Assembly: GCA_002305635.1 (NCBI GenBank)
Contig: DBPR01000014.1
Location: forward strand, 35,994-99,993
Source: Anaerolineaceae bacterium UBA1415
GTDB lineage: Bacteria; Chloroflexota; Anaerolineae; Anaerolineales; Anaerolineaceae
Length of the DNA: 64,000 nt
Direction of reading: 5' to 3'
The notes beneath the pieces are model-generated. The model had not been told where the DNA came from and did not search any database. It saw only the letters and a program-made list of their open reading frames with translations. The number at the start of each line of letters is the position of its first letter. Within the stretch, counting starts at the first letter, position 1. The position numbers and the translations under genes were made by a program. Shown here piece by piece: positions 33,781-42,118 of the stretch.

Positions 33781-34407
33781 CTATAAATTGATCTCGCGGT
33801 AGCCGTAGACATTGATGATCTTTGTCTGTTTATATTGGGTCTCATGAGGGGCGAGGGGGTTGTAGCGGTGAACGTGGCCGTGAAGATGATAGCGCGGCCT
33901 GAAGGTGTCAATCAGCCAGCGAAAAGCGTTCACGCCTCTATGCGCGTAGTCGTCTTTATCGTGCAGGCCTGTGGCAGGCGCGTGGGTCACAAAAATATCC
34001 AGATATCGTCCATACAGGATCTTGTTGAGTAAGAAACGCGGCAGCATTTTTAGTACCATCCACCACATCTTTCTTTGTGAATACTGGTATGCGCCTTTAT
34101 TGTATTTAAGGGAACCTTCAATTCCCGCCAGGATCAGATCGTGTTCGCGGTCGTAATAAACCCTTTGGTGCAAATTGATGGCGCCATCGGGCTGGGTTTG
34201 GACGGTTCCAGCCTTGTTTTCGATTCTGAAGACGTGATTGCCCTGGATAAAATAAAGAGGAACATCAAGCATGCTGACGACGAATTCGAGATAGGATGCG
34301 GGCAGATCGCCGCAGGATACGACCAGATCAATATCGCCGAAGCGCTCGCGAATGTGACTGCTGTAAACGGTTGGGACTTCGAGGTCGCTCAGCCCAAGAA
34401 TTTTCAC
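33781..34407 (-). CDS. Calcineurin-like metallophosphoesterase
   Basis: A 208-residue phosphoesterase with the metal-binding pattern LGLSDLE (Asp at 8), VVSCGDLP, IQGNH, VTHAP and HGHVH. The first motif has Asp-Leu-Glu rather than the common Asp-x-His, a variation seen in some subfamilies. It should hydrolyse a phosphomono- or diester in the cytoplasm. A GTG start at 34407 overlaps the acpS stop (GTGA), so it is translationally coupled to acpS. Substrate unknown. Confidence 0.8.
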   Translation of the reverse strand: MKILGLSDLEVPTVYSSHIRERFGDIDLVVSCGDLPASYLEFVVSMLDVPLYFIQGNHVFRIENKAGTVQTQPDGAINLHQRVYYDREHDLILAGIEGSLKYNKGAYQYSQRKMWWMVLKMLPRFLLNKILYGRYLDIFVTHAPATGLHDKDDYAHRGVNAFRWLIDTFRPRYHLHGHVHRYNPLAPHETQYKQTKIINVYGYREINL

Positions 34408-34775
34408 GAAAGCTCTCCGATCGCGACGGCCACCGCGGCAGCCAGGCCGCCATCATGGGTGATGGACACGCTCCAGTGGCGCAAGCCTTTTTGTTGAGCA
34501 ACCTCGCTGGCTTTGCCGTGCAGCTGAACCGAGGGTTCACCGCTGGGGGCATGGATGATCTCAATCTCCTGCCAGGCAACTTTACCGATACCTGTGCCCA
34601 AAACCTTGGAAACAGCCTCTTTGGCGGCAAAAATCCCGCTCAGGCTTTCAAGATCGCCTCTTGCCTGCTTTTGTTCGGTGGGGGTGAAGACCCGTTTAAT
34701 GAAGCGTTCGCGAATGGCTGGGTCGACTTCTGCCAGGCGGTTAGTGCGGATCAGGTCGATCCCGGTTTTGATCAT
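34404..34775 (-). CDS. acpS: Holo-[acyl-carrier-protein] synthase
   Basis: A 123-residue phosphopantetheinyl transferase. KTGIDLIRTNRL provides the first metal Asp, SGIFAAKEAVSKVLGTG the Glu and Lys block, and SVSITHDGGLAAAVAVA the C-terminal signature. It attaches the 4'-phosphopantetheine arm to ACP for fatty acid synthesis. The ATG at 34775 has GGGAGGAAACC upstream and overlaps the M16 peptidase stop by ATGA; the longer frame to 34820 has no ribosome site. Confidence 0.93.
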   Translation of the reverse strand: MIKTGIDLIRTNRLAEVDPAIRERFIKRVFTPTEQKQARGDLESLSGIFAAKEAVSKVLGTGIGKVAWQEIEIIHAPSGEPSVQLHGKASEVAQQKGLRHWSVSITHDGGLAAAVAVAIGELS

Positions 34776-36058
34776 GGTTTCCTCCCGGCTGAGGCGATGA
34801 TCAGTTTGTCCAGATCCCAATAGCTTTGAGCGCTTTTCAGGATATCGTCTGCCGTGATGTTCGCAAGCAGCTCAGGGAGCGTTTTCAGATGATCCAGGTC
34901 GAGCTGGTAGCGCTGAAGGCTAAGGAGGTAAGAGACGATGCCCGCGTTGGTCTCAAAGGAGAGCGGCAGGCGTCCCAAAGCCTGACTTTTGACATCGGCA
35001 AGCTCTTCGGTCGTGACAGGTTCGTTGATGAAGCGGCGCAATTCTTCCTTGATCTTTTGGATCGCTTTCTGCAGGTTGTCAGGGTTTACGCCTGCGTAAA
35101 CCTTCCAGCAGGTAGGCCCCAGACCCGTTTCGAGCGTGCTGCCCGCGTAATAGGCCAGACCGTTTTGTTCTCGAACAACTTCACCAATGCGCCCCATCAT
35201 GCCAAATTGGCCGAGGATGCTGTTGCCCAGCACGCAGTTTTGATAGGCGGCAGTCATGGCGACGGGTGCCTGCGTGCCGATGATCAGGTCGCTTTGGGAT
35301 TTGCCGGGGATGGCGATGTGCTCATAACAGGCCTGATCGGGGGGCGTGAATTCAGGCAATTCTTCCTGCGCGCTTTGGTTTGGCGCCTGCCAGGTGGAAA
35401 AGGTTTCATCGAAGAGCTGGCTGGTATTTTCAGGGCTGATTCCACCAGAAATTGCCATGACCAGGCCTTTTGGACCAAAATATTGCTGATGGAAGTTTGA
35501 AAGGTCATCCAAAGAAATGCGCCCGAGGCTGTCAGCATAACCGATATCAGGTATGGCGTAAGGGTGGTCGCGATAGTAGAGGCGATCAAAGGCCTGGGAA
35601 GACATTTCTTCGGTGTCCTGGGCCTGAATGCGAATGATGGTCAGGAGCTGCTGCTTGATGCGCTCGAAATGTTTTTGCGGATAGGTTGGCATGGAGAGCA
35701 TTTCCAGCAGCAAATCGAATATCAGCGGAAGGTCTTCCTTCAGGCATTGCCCGCCAAAAAGCGTTGAGAGGCTGCCGGAGCTGACCGAAAGCGACGCGCC
35801 GCAACTTTCTATCTGGTAATGCAGCTCCTGAAAGTCGTGCTTTCGCGTGCCGGTCGAGAGCATGGCGGCGTTGAAATTTGCCAGGCCTTCTTTGCCCTGC
35901 GGATCGGAGATGCTCCCTGCGGGCAGGTAACCGCGGAAATAAACCGCTGGACTGTTCAAATTTGGATAAGCCAACAGCGTGGCGCCGTTTTCAAAGCTTT
36001 GCCGCAGAATACTTTCTTTTCCGGGCAGATTGGCTGGGTTGTACGCAAGCTCAGGCAT
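34772..36058 (-). CDS. M16-family peptidase-like subunit, catalytically inactive
   Basis: A 428-residue M16-fold protein. Where active members have His-x-x-Glu-His, this one reads QGKEGLANFNAAMLSTGT, so the zinc ligands are missing. Later blocks LVMAISGGISPENT and EVVREQNGLAYYAGS are kept, including the Arg/Tyr region that active partners need. It probably pairs with the active subunit encoded just upstream in the operon, as in two-subunit M16B peptidases. The ATG at 36058 overlaps the partner's stop by eight bases and has GGGGGC before it. Confidence 0.82.
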   Translation of the reverse strand: MPELAYNPANLPGKESILRQSFENGATLLAYPNLNSPAVYFRGYLPAGSISDPQGKEGLANFNAAMLSTGTRKHDFQELHYQIESCGASLSVSSGSLSTLFGGQCLKEDLPLIFDLLLEMLSMPTYPQKHFERIKQQLLTIIRIQAQDTEEMSSQAFDRLYYRDHPYAIPDIGYADSLGRISLDDLSNFHQQYFGPKGLVMAISGGISPENTSQLFDETFSTWQAPNQSAQEELPEFTPPDQACYEHIAIPGKSQSDLIIGTQAPVAMTAAYQNCVLGNSILGQFGMMGRIGEVVREQNGLAYYAGSTLETGLGPTCWKVYAGVNPDNLQKAIQKIKEELRRFINEPVTTEELADVKSQALGRLPLSFETNAGIVSYLLSLQRYQLDLDHLKTLPELLANITADDILKSAQSYWDLDKLIIASAGRKP

Positions 36059-37334
36059 TTTGCCCCCGGTAAATTCCAACAACCCTGTTTTCAGGTTTCA
36101 GATATTTCTGCGCGACCCGCTGCACGTCCTCAGGACTGACCTGGGCCAGGCGATCAACATAGTCACAAAACCAGTCGTAATCGGCAAAGCTTTCGGAATA
36201 GCCCATCCAAAAAGCCTGATTGGTGATGTTGTCGCTTCCATAAGCAAAATTCGCCCGGGCTTGTTTCAGGGCGCGGTTGAGGGAAGACGGGTTAACCTTC
36301 GCCTGCAGGAGGCTGTCAACCGTCTCATTGAGCGCGGAAAGCACTTCTTCCGGTTGATGATCGGGCCGACAGGTGATGTAGACCGAGTAAGTGGCCGGGT
36401 CGATCGTGGCAGTCAGAGAGCCGTTGACCGAAGCCGCAATCTGATTTTCGACCAGTTGTTGATAGAGCAGGCTGGTTCGGTTGCCGATCCCACCGGAGCC
36501 AAACATGTTGAGCGAGCTGGGGCCGCTGAGGATGCTCTCGATGAGCGTGTAGGCAAAAAAGTCAGGGTCAGCGGCTCTGGGGCTGCGCCAGGCCAGCTGA
36601 ATGAAATTGGCGTCTTCGGGGCCGTGAACCTCAACCAGATCGGCTTGTTCAAGCGAATCTTCAGGTTCAGGGATCTGCCTGTTGACGAGCTTTGTCTGAA
36701 TCTCTCCGAATGCTTTCTCAACCGAAGCGATGGCCTGAGCTGGCTCAATTGCACCCGCCAGGCATAGGGTGGCATTGCTCGGTTGATAATAGTTGCGATA
36801 GTGCCCAAAAAGGTCATCGCGTGTGATGCGCAGCAAATCTTCGGTCTCGCCAAGCACCTCTGTCCGATAGGGATGTTTTCTGAAGGCTGCTTTTTGCACC
36901 TGTTCGCCCAAAAGGAACTGGGGGTCATTCTCGTTGCCTTCGCGCTCGGAGAGGATGACCGTCCGTTCCAGTTCCACTTCTTCGGGCTCATATTGCGCTT
37001 CAAACATGCGTGAGGCTTCAAATGCGAGCGTCATTTCGAGCGCCTGGCTCGGCAGGGTTTGAAAATAGGCAGTCCAATCCGGGCTGGTGAAAGCGTTGGT
37101 ATATCCGCCTGTGCGGGCAATGGCTTTTTCCATCTCGCTGCCCGAATAGCGTTTGGTACCCTTAAACTGCATGTGCTCGACCCAGTGGCTCAGGCCGGTT
37201 TTGCCAGATATCTCGTTTCTGGAGCCGACATCATACCAAAGCCAACTGCTGATGATGGGCGCGTTGAAGATCGGTTTTATAAGGATCTTCAAACCGTTTG
37301 TAAGGCTTGTCCGAATCAATTCAGCACTATTCAA
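36051..37334 (-). CDS. M16-family zinc metallopeptidase, active subunit
   Basis: A 427-residue M16 peptidase. The zinc-binding motif is His50-Trp-Val-Glu53-His54, and Glu130 (in ILSEREGNENDP) lies at the expected 76-residue distance as third ligand. The family cleaves peptides inside a clam-shaped chamber formed with a partner half. There is no signal peptide, so it should be cytoplasmic. The start is TTG 37334, with GGTGA upstream and three bases after the previous stop. It heads the peptidase pair. Confidence 0.86.
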   Translation of the reverse strand: MNSAELIRTSLTNGLKILIKPIFNAPIISSWLWYDVGSRNEISGKTGLSHWVEHMQFKGTKRYSGSEMEKAIARTGGYTNAFTSPDWTAYFQTLPSQALEMTLAFEASRMFEAQYEPEEVELERTVILSEREGNENDPQFLLGEQVQKAAFRKHPYRTEVLGETEDLLRITRDDLFGHYRNYYQPSNATLCLAGAIEPAQAIASVEKAFGEIQTKLVNRQIPEPEDSLEQADLVEVHGPEDANFIQLAWRSPRAADPDFFAYTLIESILSGPSSLNMFGSGGIGNRTSLLYQQLVENQIAASVNGSLTATIDPATYSVYITCRPDHQPEEVLSALNETVDSLLQAKVNPSSLNRALKQARANFAYGSDNITNQAFWMGYSESFADYDWFCDYVDRLAQVSPEDVQRVAQKYLKPENRVVGIYRGQNA

Positions 37335-37337
37335 GTT

Positions 37338-37862
37338 TTATTCACCTGTTGAGGGAGTTTCTTCTGCCGGATCCATTGTTTGAGGGATCTGGAACCGCAG
37401 CATCATGAGCAGACCAACACAAATGAGAACCATGCCAATAATGACCCCACGGCTTTGGAGTGTGCCCAGCAAGACCTCAGGGGGAGGATTGGTGCCAAAG
37501 CCAAAGGCATCCGCCAGGGCGGTGAAGACACAAATGACGTATCCGGTCATGATGGTGCGGGTGCCGATATCCACCAGCAGGGTTTTTTCCTGACAGCCCC
37601 AGAAGGAGCGTAAGGTGTTGGCGGCGCCCAGCGTGAGCAGACCGATGCCGAAGAGGATCAGGATGATCTGCGAAAAACCGATATACAGGCCGCGATCCAG
37701 GCCAAAAAGATCAGGCCTTAGGCCAATGATCAGTGCGATTAAACCGATGATCAATACTGTCAGGCCAGACCGTACCTGATTTTTTGGAAAACCTTTTGGT
37801 CCATGATTGTCTTCAATGTTATTACACGGGTCAATCAGTACATTTCGATCGCTTAGTTTCAT
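37338..37862 (-). CDS. Small integral membrane protein of unknown function
   Basis: A 174-residue protein with about four transmembrane helices (roughly 34-50, 62-82, 99-117 and 140-158) and charged ends. No family is recognised. GGAG lies before ATG 37862, which starts just after the M19 dipeptidase stop. It is three bases ahead of the M16 active-subunit gene, so it is part of the same peptidase-rich operon. Confidence 0.65.
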   Translation of the reverse strand: MKLSDRNVLIDPCNNIEDNHGPKGFPKNQVRSGLTVLIIGLIALIIGLRPDLFGLDRGLYIGFSQIILILFGIGLLTLGAANTLRSFWGCQEKTLLVDIGTRTIMTGYVICVFTALADAFGFGTNPPPEVLLGTLQSRGVIIGMVLICVGLLMMLRFQIPQTMDPAEETPSTGE

Positions 37863-37865
37863 GCT

Positions 37866-38969
37866 TTACTCCGGTAAGACAGATTCTAACACTCTCAGAA
37901 AGTTTCCGGCATTAAAAGCTTCCAATTCCGTCTGATTGTAGCCGAAATCACGCAAAAAAGGATGAATCTTGGCTAAATCAGCGATCGAATCAAGCTCATA
38001 AGGGACGTGCTCGAGGCCGATCCCGCCATCAAAGTCAGTTCCAAAGCCGACATGCCTGGTCGAACCGGTCAGTTGGCAGATGTGGTCGATCTGCTCCGCC
38101 ACAAGCCGAACGGAAACGGCCGAACGTCCACCATCTTTGACCCATTCACTGTTCAGAAAGCTGTTTAAGGGGACAACGCCGATCACGCCATTTCGAACGG
38201 CAATGGCTTTGATGAGCTCGTCGCTGAGCAGGCGGTTGCTGTTGTAGCCTTTGACGAGCGAGGCGGCGTTGGCGTGACTGGCAATGATCTTGCCTGGGTA
38301 ACGGTTCAAACACTCAAAGGCGGCTGGTTCGTCCATGTGCGCAAGATCGAGGATGAAACCGACCTCGGCCATTTTGTCCAACAGTTCCCTCCCCAAAGAT
38401 GTGAGGCCACCGGGTTCGCGCGTGCCGCCGCAAAACTGGTTTCCGGCCCAGGCGAGGCCGATCGCCCGCAGGCCGGCGTCCCACCATTGCGGTAGTTCGT
38501 CGAAGTTGGTAATGCCTTCCGCGCCTTCCATGCTGGGGATGATGCCGATGGGAAGAAATTCATCAGGGTTTGGTTCCTCAGGCAGATTTTGCCATTCAGC
38601 CAGATGGTTTTGCAATTGCGTTTTGTTGCCGATGAGGCGGTAAACCTGAGATTTTTCTTCAGCCAGCTGATGATAGAGCCTGAGCTGCCGCCAGTAGACC
38701 TGGTTGGCCTGTTCGGGGGTATGATAGACGGCAAGATTTGGGTAAAGCACTGGTTCACGCCGGGCTGGCGCGGCAAATAGGGTGCCGATCACCAGGGCGA
38801 CTTGACCCTGGTTGTACTGCGGCCAGCCAAGGAGGCTTTGACTGGTGAGTCCATCAACCGGATCTTGTATTTCGATCGCGCGGGTTTCGTATACCGAACG
38901 CTGGTAATCGCGGTTGAAGGAGAGAATATTGTAGGCAAGGTCCTGATGGGCATCGATAAAATAGTTCAT
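37866..38969 (-). CDS. M19 membrane-type dipeptidase
   Basis: A 367-residue member of the renal dipeptidase family. Zinc ligands can be seen: His-x-Asp in IDAHQDL, Glu in PSMEGAEG, His in LDLAHMD, His in ASHANA, and Asp in GTDFDGG. Relatives hydrolyse dipeptides, some including D-residues. No signal peptide is present. The ATG lies immediately beyond the rpsA terminator's T tract, with no Shine-Dalgarno sequence visible, so expression may depend on readthrough or an unseen promoter. The M16 peptidase genes follow. Confidence 0.88.
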   Translation of the reverse strand: MNYFIDAHQDLAYNILSFNRDYQRSVYETRAIEIQDPVDGLTSQSLLGWPQYNQGQVALVIGTLFAAPARREPVLYPNLAVYHTPEQANQVYWRQLRLYHQLAEEKSQVYRLIGNKTQLQNHLAEWQNLPEEPNPDEFLPIGIIPSMEGAEGITNFDELPQWWDAGLRAIGLAWAGNQFCGGTREPGGLTSLGRELLDKMAEVGFILDLAHMDEPAAFECLNRYPGKIIASHANAASLVKGYNSNRLLSDELIKAIAVRNGVIGVVPLNSFLNSEWVKDGGRSAVSVRLVAEQIDHICQLTGSTRHVGFGTDFDGGIGLEHVPYELDSIADLAKIHPFLRDFGYNQTELEAFNAGNFLRVLESVLPE

Positions 38970-38975
38970 GGCATT

Positions 38976-39010
38976 AAAAATGCGTCGGAGTAGTTGGGTA
39001 CTCCGACGCA
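38976..39010 (-). terminator. rpsA terminator
   Basis: A perfect 12-bp stem (38981-38992 with 38999-39010) with a six-base loop, followed on the minus strand by five T residues. It lies 20 bases after the rpsA stop and directly ahead of the dipeptidase ATG. Confidence 0.9.
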
Positions 39011-39029
39011 GACTTGTTCTTAAAAATGA

Positions 39030-40406
39030 TTATTTTTCGTCAACGTCTTTGGTTTCGTTAACTTCTTTGGTGTTGTCAACTTCTTCGGTGTTGTCAACGT
39101 TTACGGTTTCTTCAGCAGCAGTTTCTTGTGCTTCTTCGACCGATTCGACGATTTCCTCATCGACGATGTCACCGATGGTTTCGCCTTCTTCGCTGGCGCC
39201 AAGGTTGAAATCAGCAACGAGGGATTTCCAGTCCATATCTGCATAGGCAGCAGAATCCACACGACGGCGGCTCAGACCGATGCGCTGGTCTGCTTCTTCG
39301 ATGTTGATGATGCGCAGGGTCACAACGTCACCAGGTTTGACGACCTGTTTGGGGTGATCGACCCGTTCTTCGGAAAGCTCGGAGATGTGAATGAGACCTT
39401 CGAGGTCGCCGGGCATGTTGAGTTTGACAAAAGCGCCAAAATTGGTCAGACGGGTGATCTCGCCTTCAACAAGCTGACCTTTTTTGAGGTTCTTGACGTG
39501 CTCGTGCCAGGGGTTGCCCAGCAAAGCGCGGCGTGAAAGGCCGATACGGCGACGTTCGCGGTCGATGCTGATGATCTTGACTTCGATCTCGTCACCAACT
39601 TTTAGCATTTGGTTGGGATTATCGAGGCGATCCCAGGAAAGTTCGCTGAGGTGGACGAGGCCATCCACGCCGCCGATGTTGACGAAAGCGCCAAAATCGG
39701 CCAGGCTGGTGACACGACCCTTTCGGACATCACCCTCATTGAGCTCTTCGAGGATCTTATCGCGGATCTGGTCGCGGGTTTCGGTGCTGGCAGCACGTTC
39801 GCTGAGGATAAGACGCTGGCGTTGACGATCAACTTCAACAACGCAAACTTTGATCGGTTGGCCGACGAATTCTTTGAATTTTTCTTCCGGGGTGCCGCCG
39901 GTGATACCGAGGCGGCGACTTAGACCGAGCTGGGAAGCGGGGATAAAGCCACGGATCGTGGAAAGCGGAACGATAAGACCGCCTTTGTTATAACCTGCAA
40001 CGATGGAATCAAAACTTTCTGATGATTTAAGCAGTTCTTCTGCTTCCAACCAGCTCTGTTCTTCCACGGCACGAACGAATGAGAGGATCAGGTTGCCCTC
40101 GTGATCTTCCGGTGTAATGACATAGACCGGGATGGCTTTTCCCTCTTCGAAGGTGGCAAGGATATCTTTGGGAATAGCGTCAAATTCTTTCCCGGCGATG
40201 ATACCTTCTGATTTGGCTCCGATGCTAACCAGAATCTGGTTATCTGAGAGACTCGCGATGATCCCGTCACGGATCTCTCCGGCGGTGGGTATATCGATGT
40301 TTACTCCATCAGCATCGAAATATTCACCCATAAGGGTTTCCATGGTAACTTCTTGTTCCTGCTCCTGATTGTTCTCCTGTAACTTAGCGGCGTCGTTGTC
40401 TGACAT
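39030..40406 (-). CDS. rpsA: Ribosomal protein S1-like protein, four S1 domains
   Basis: A 458-residue protein with four S1 domains at about 46-115, 132-205, 224-292 and 309-380, of which the third and fourth are the canonical ones (FGAFVNIGGVDGLVHLSELS and FGAFVKLNMPGDLEGLIHIS). S1 helps the ribosome bind structured mRNA. The C-terminal 60 residues are acidic and end in a short repeat (VDNTEE, VDNTKE, VNETKD, VDEK). Four domains are typical outside Proteobacteria. A well-formed promoter lies at 40441-40469, and GGAG precedes the ATG. Confidence 0.93.
   Translation of the reverse strand: MSDNDAAKLQENNQEQEQEVTMETLMGEYFDADGVNIDIPTAGEIRDGIIASLSDNQILVSIGAKSEGIIAGKEFDAIPKDILATFEEGKAIPVYVITPEDHEGNLILSFVRAVEEQSWLEAEELLKSSESFDSIVAGYNKGGLIVPLSTIRGFIPASQLGLSRRLGITGGTPEEKFKEFVGQPIKVCVVEVDRQRQRLILSERAASTETRDQIRDKILEELNEGDVRKGRVTSLADFGAFVNIGGVDGLVHLSELSWDRLDNPNQMLKVGDEIEVKIISIDRERRRIGLSRRALLGNPWHEHVKNLKKGQLVEGEITRLTNFGAFVKLNMPGDLEGLIHISELSEERVDHPKQVVKPGDVVTLRIINIEEADQRIGLSRRRVDSAAYADMDWKSLVADFNLGASEEGETIGDIVDEEIVESVEEAQETAAEETVNVDNTEEVDNTKEVNETKDVDEK
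39033..39098 (-). repeat. 18-bp in-frame tandem repeat at the end of rpsA
   Basis: About three and a half copies of an 18-base unit (GTTGACAACACCGAAGAA and variants) encode the six-residue VDNTEE-type repeats at the protein's acidic C-terminus. Such a unit can change copy number by slippage without shifting frame. Confidence 0.75.
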
Positions 40407-40440
40407 TTATATAAGGCTCCAATAATTGAAATTTGGTTCT

Positions 40441-40469
40441 ATTATAGACGCAAGGGGAAAATCTGGCAA
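40441..40469 (-). promoter_or_regulatory. rpsA promoter
   Basis: TTGCCA at 40464-40469, a 17-base spacer and TATAAT at 40441-40446 on the minus strand, 34 bases before the rpsA ATG. This is the best sigma-70 promoter in the window. Confidence 0.8.
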
Positions 40470-40598
40470 ATTAATTTTAATGATCGTTTTAATAATTTGT
40501 GTGATGCTACAAGCAAGGCGATTACAGTTCTTTTTCTTCTTTTTAAATGAATTAATATGTTAAGTTTTGGATTGTCAGGCAGTTAGTTACCTTCAATG

Positions 40599-41093
40599 TC
40601 AGACTTTCCAGGAATTTGGTGTGTTGTTAGATTCTGTCCTGAAACTGATCTTGCAGGACTTTCTCTCGAGTTCCTTTTTAAGAATAAAAACACCGAGGAT
40701 CAGGAGCGCCAGAGAGAGCAGCTTATAGGGTAAGCCGGCGAATGGGAGTGCCATGACCGAAAAGCTGATCCCGAAAACTGCAAGAAAGGAAATGACGCAG
40801 GGAGTGCAGCCGTAGGTAAGGATGCCCACAATGATGGACAGGATTCCCATATTGTCGCCCCTGGTTTTAATGTTCTTTTCTTTTAGGACGTGATCACTTA
40901 GTACCAGCATGAATGCTGAGATACCCGCCATTACCAAATTTAACAATATGTTTAGCAGAACCAGCCAAATGCCAAATTGGTCTGCCATTTTTGAATAGGA
41001 CAGGTTGAGGTGGTCGAGCGTGAAATAGACAGAGCTAAAAACTGCAAATCCAATGAGCAGGAGTTTCTTGTTTAAGTCCGCGATCTTGATCAT
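40599..41093 (-). CDS. Membrane protein with intramembrane CxxC motif, unknown function
   Basis: A 164-residue protein with about four transmembrane helices (roughly 12-28, 41-64, 84-106 and 112-140). YGCTPCVISFLAVFGISF places Cys96 and Cys99 in or at the edge of the third helix, a pattern reminiscent of thiol-disulfide or metal-handling membrane proteins such as CcdA/DsbD, but I cannot assign a family. The ATG at 41093 has AAGGA upstream. It sits in an AT-rich stretch, and a copy of the AbiE-type operator lies about 211 bases before its start. The local base composition differs from the neighbours, which suggests acquisition by transfer. Confidence 0.65.
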   Translation of the reverse strand: MIKIADLNKKLLLIGFAVFSSVYFTLDHLNLSYSKMADQFGIWLVLLNILLNLVMAGISAFMLVLSDHVLKEKNIKTRGDNMGILSIIVGILTYGCTPCVISFLAVFGISFSVMALPFAGLPYKLLSLALLILGVFILKKELERKSCKISFRTESNNTPNSWKV

Positions 41094-41303
41094 TCGTTTT
41101 CCTTGTAAGGTCAATTATTTGTGTAACAGTTTGGTTGGTCGCAGGAGGGATTGATAGCAAAGCCTTCAACTGTTATTGCGCATGTTTGTTTTATCATTTC
41201 TGACTGGTGATTCTCAAAGCTTTGTACAGCTTTTGTCCGGGATTTATTTTGTCTTTTATAGATGAGAGAAAAAAGTTTATCGAAATTAATTTCAGGATTT
41301 TTG

Positions 41304-41348
41304 CTCCACTTACTCCATTAATAATGGATTTACTGGAGAAATCAAGGT
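41304..41348 (-). promoter_or_regulatory. Second copy of the abiE inverted-repeat operator
   Basis: Arms 41304-41318 (CTCCACTTACTCCAT) and 41324-41338 (ATGGATTTACTGGAG) flank a five-base centre and are followed by AAATCAAGGT. It is nearly identical to 43572-43617. On the minus strand it reads TTGATT, then the arms, but the -10 is weaker (TATTAA in place of TATAAT). The rest of the 41115-41475 gap is AT-rich with no recognisable gene. Confidence 0.75.
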
Positions 41349-41475
41349 GAAGAAGGCGCGAAACATGCACGATGGAAAAAGTGTGTAAACCAGGGAAGAA
41401 AAATTATTACTTCATGAAAGAATGGTGGATCTATTCGAGGCGAATTAAAAAATGAACTAACAGAATGATAAATGA

Positions 41476-41997
41476 TTATGGCTTGCTGGCTGAGATGAAG
41501 AAATGGTCGTCCTCTTTTGAAATATGCTCCAACCTAAGCCTGTTAAGTTTTATAAAGTGGACAATGTCTTCTAATCTCTGTTCTTCATCCTTAACGATTC
41601 CGTATGAGGTGTGGATCGTTTTATCAGCAAAATGTATGTCGAGGTGAACGATGTGAGGATCTGGATGTGCAGCAGGAAATTGTGAATCCCAGATGAACAT
41701 TCTGCCCCCTTGCTTTAATACGCGGGCGGCTTCGGATATTGCCCTTTTTTGGGTGTCCTTTGTCATGTACATCAGGGAGTAGAAGAAGGTCACGTTATCG
41801 AAGGTTTCATCGGAAAAAAGCAGATCGGTCGCATCCATCAGCCTTTTTTCGCAGCAATCCGGGGCTTCATCCAATTCTTCCTGTCGATTGTCGATCGCGA
41901 TGACCTTTTGCCCGTAAACCCGGCCTATAACACCTTCACCTCCGCCACCAATGTCGAGGATGGAACCCGTTAGATCCTCGTGAATCGTTATTTTCAT
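41476..41997 (-). CDS. Class I SAM-dependent methyltransferase, small
   Basis: A 173-residue methyltransferase. ILDIGGGGEGVIGRVYG is motif I, VIAIDNRQEEL motif II, and FDNVTFFYSLMYM with AARVLKQGGRMFIWD the later motifs, as in UbiE/type-11 enzymes. GGAGG is correctly placed before ATG 41997. The substrate is unknown. It lies 121 bases beyond the AbiEii-type toxin gene on the same strand, inside the AT-rich island. Confidence 0.8.
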   Translation of the reverse strand: MKITIHEDLTGSILDIGGGGEGVIGRVYGQKVIAIDNRQEELDEAPDCCEKRLMDATDLLFSDETFDNVTFFYSLMYMTKDTQKRAISEAARVLKQGGRMFIWDSQFPAAHPDPHIVHLDIHFADKTIHTSYGIVKDEEQRLEDIVHFIKLNRLRLEHISKEDDHFFISASKP

Positions 41998-42118
41998 CCT
42001 GCCTCCGTAAATTCTGATTCAATGTAAAAGTTGACAATTTTGAACCAGTAAGTCTTCATAAAAATGTTTCTTTTCAGCATGGTTTCCAGCCCACGAACAA
42101 CCGTGGTAGATCAAAGTT

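Noticed and set aside
41304..41348. Remnant of a second abiEi gene behind the operator copy
   Set aside because: The similarity stops at the operator end; the following sequence shows no AbiEi-like residues in any frame.
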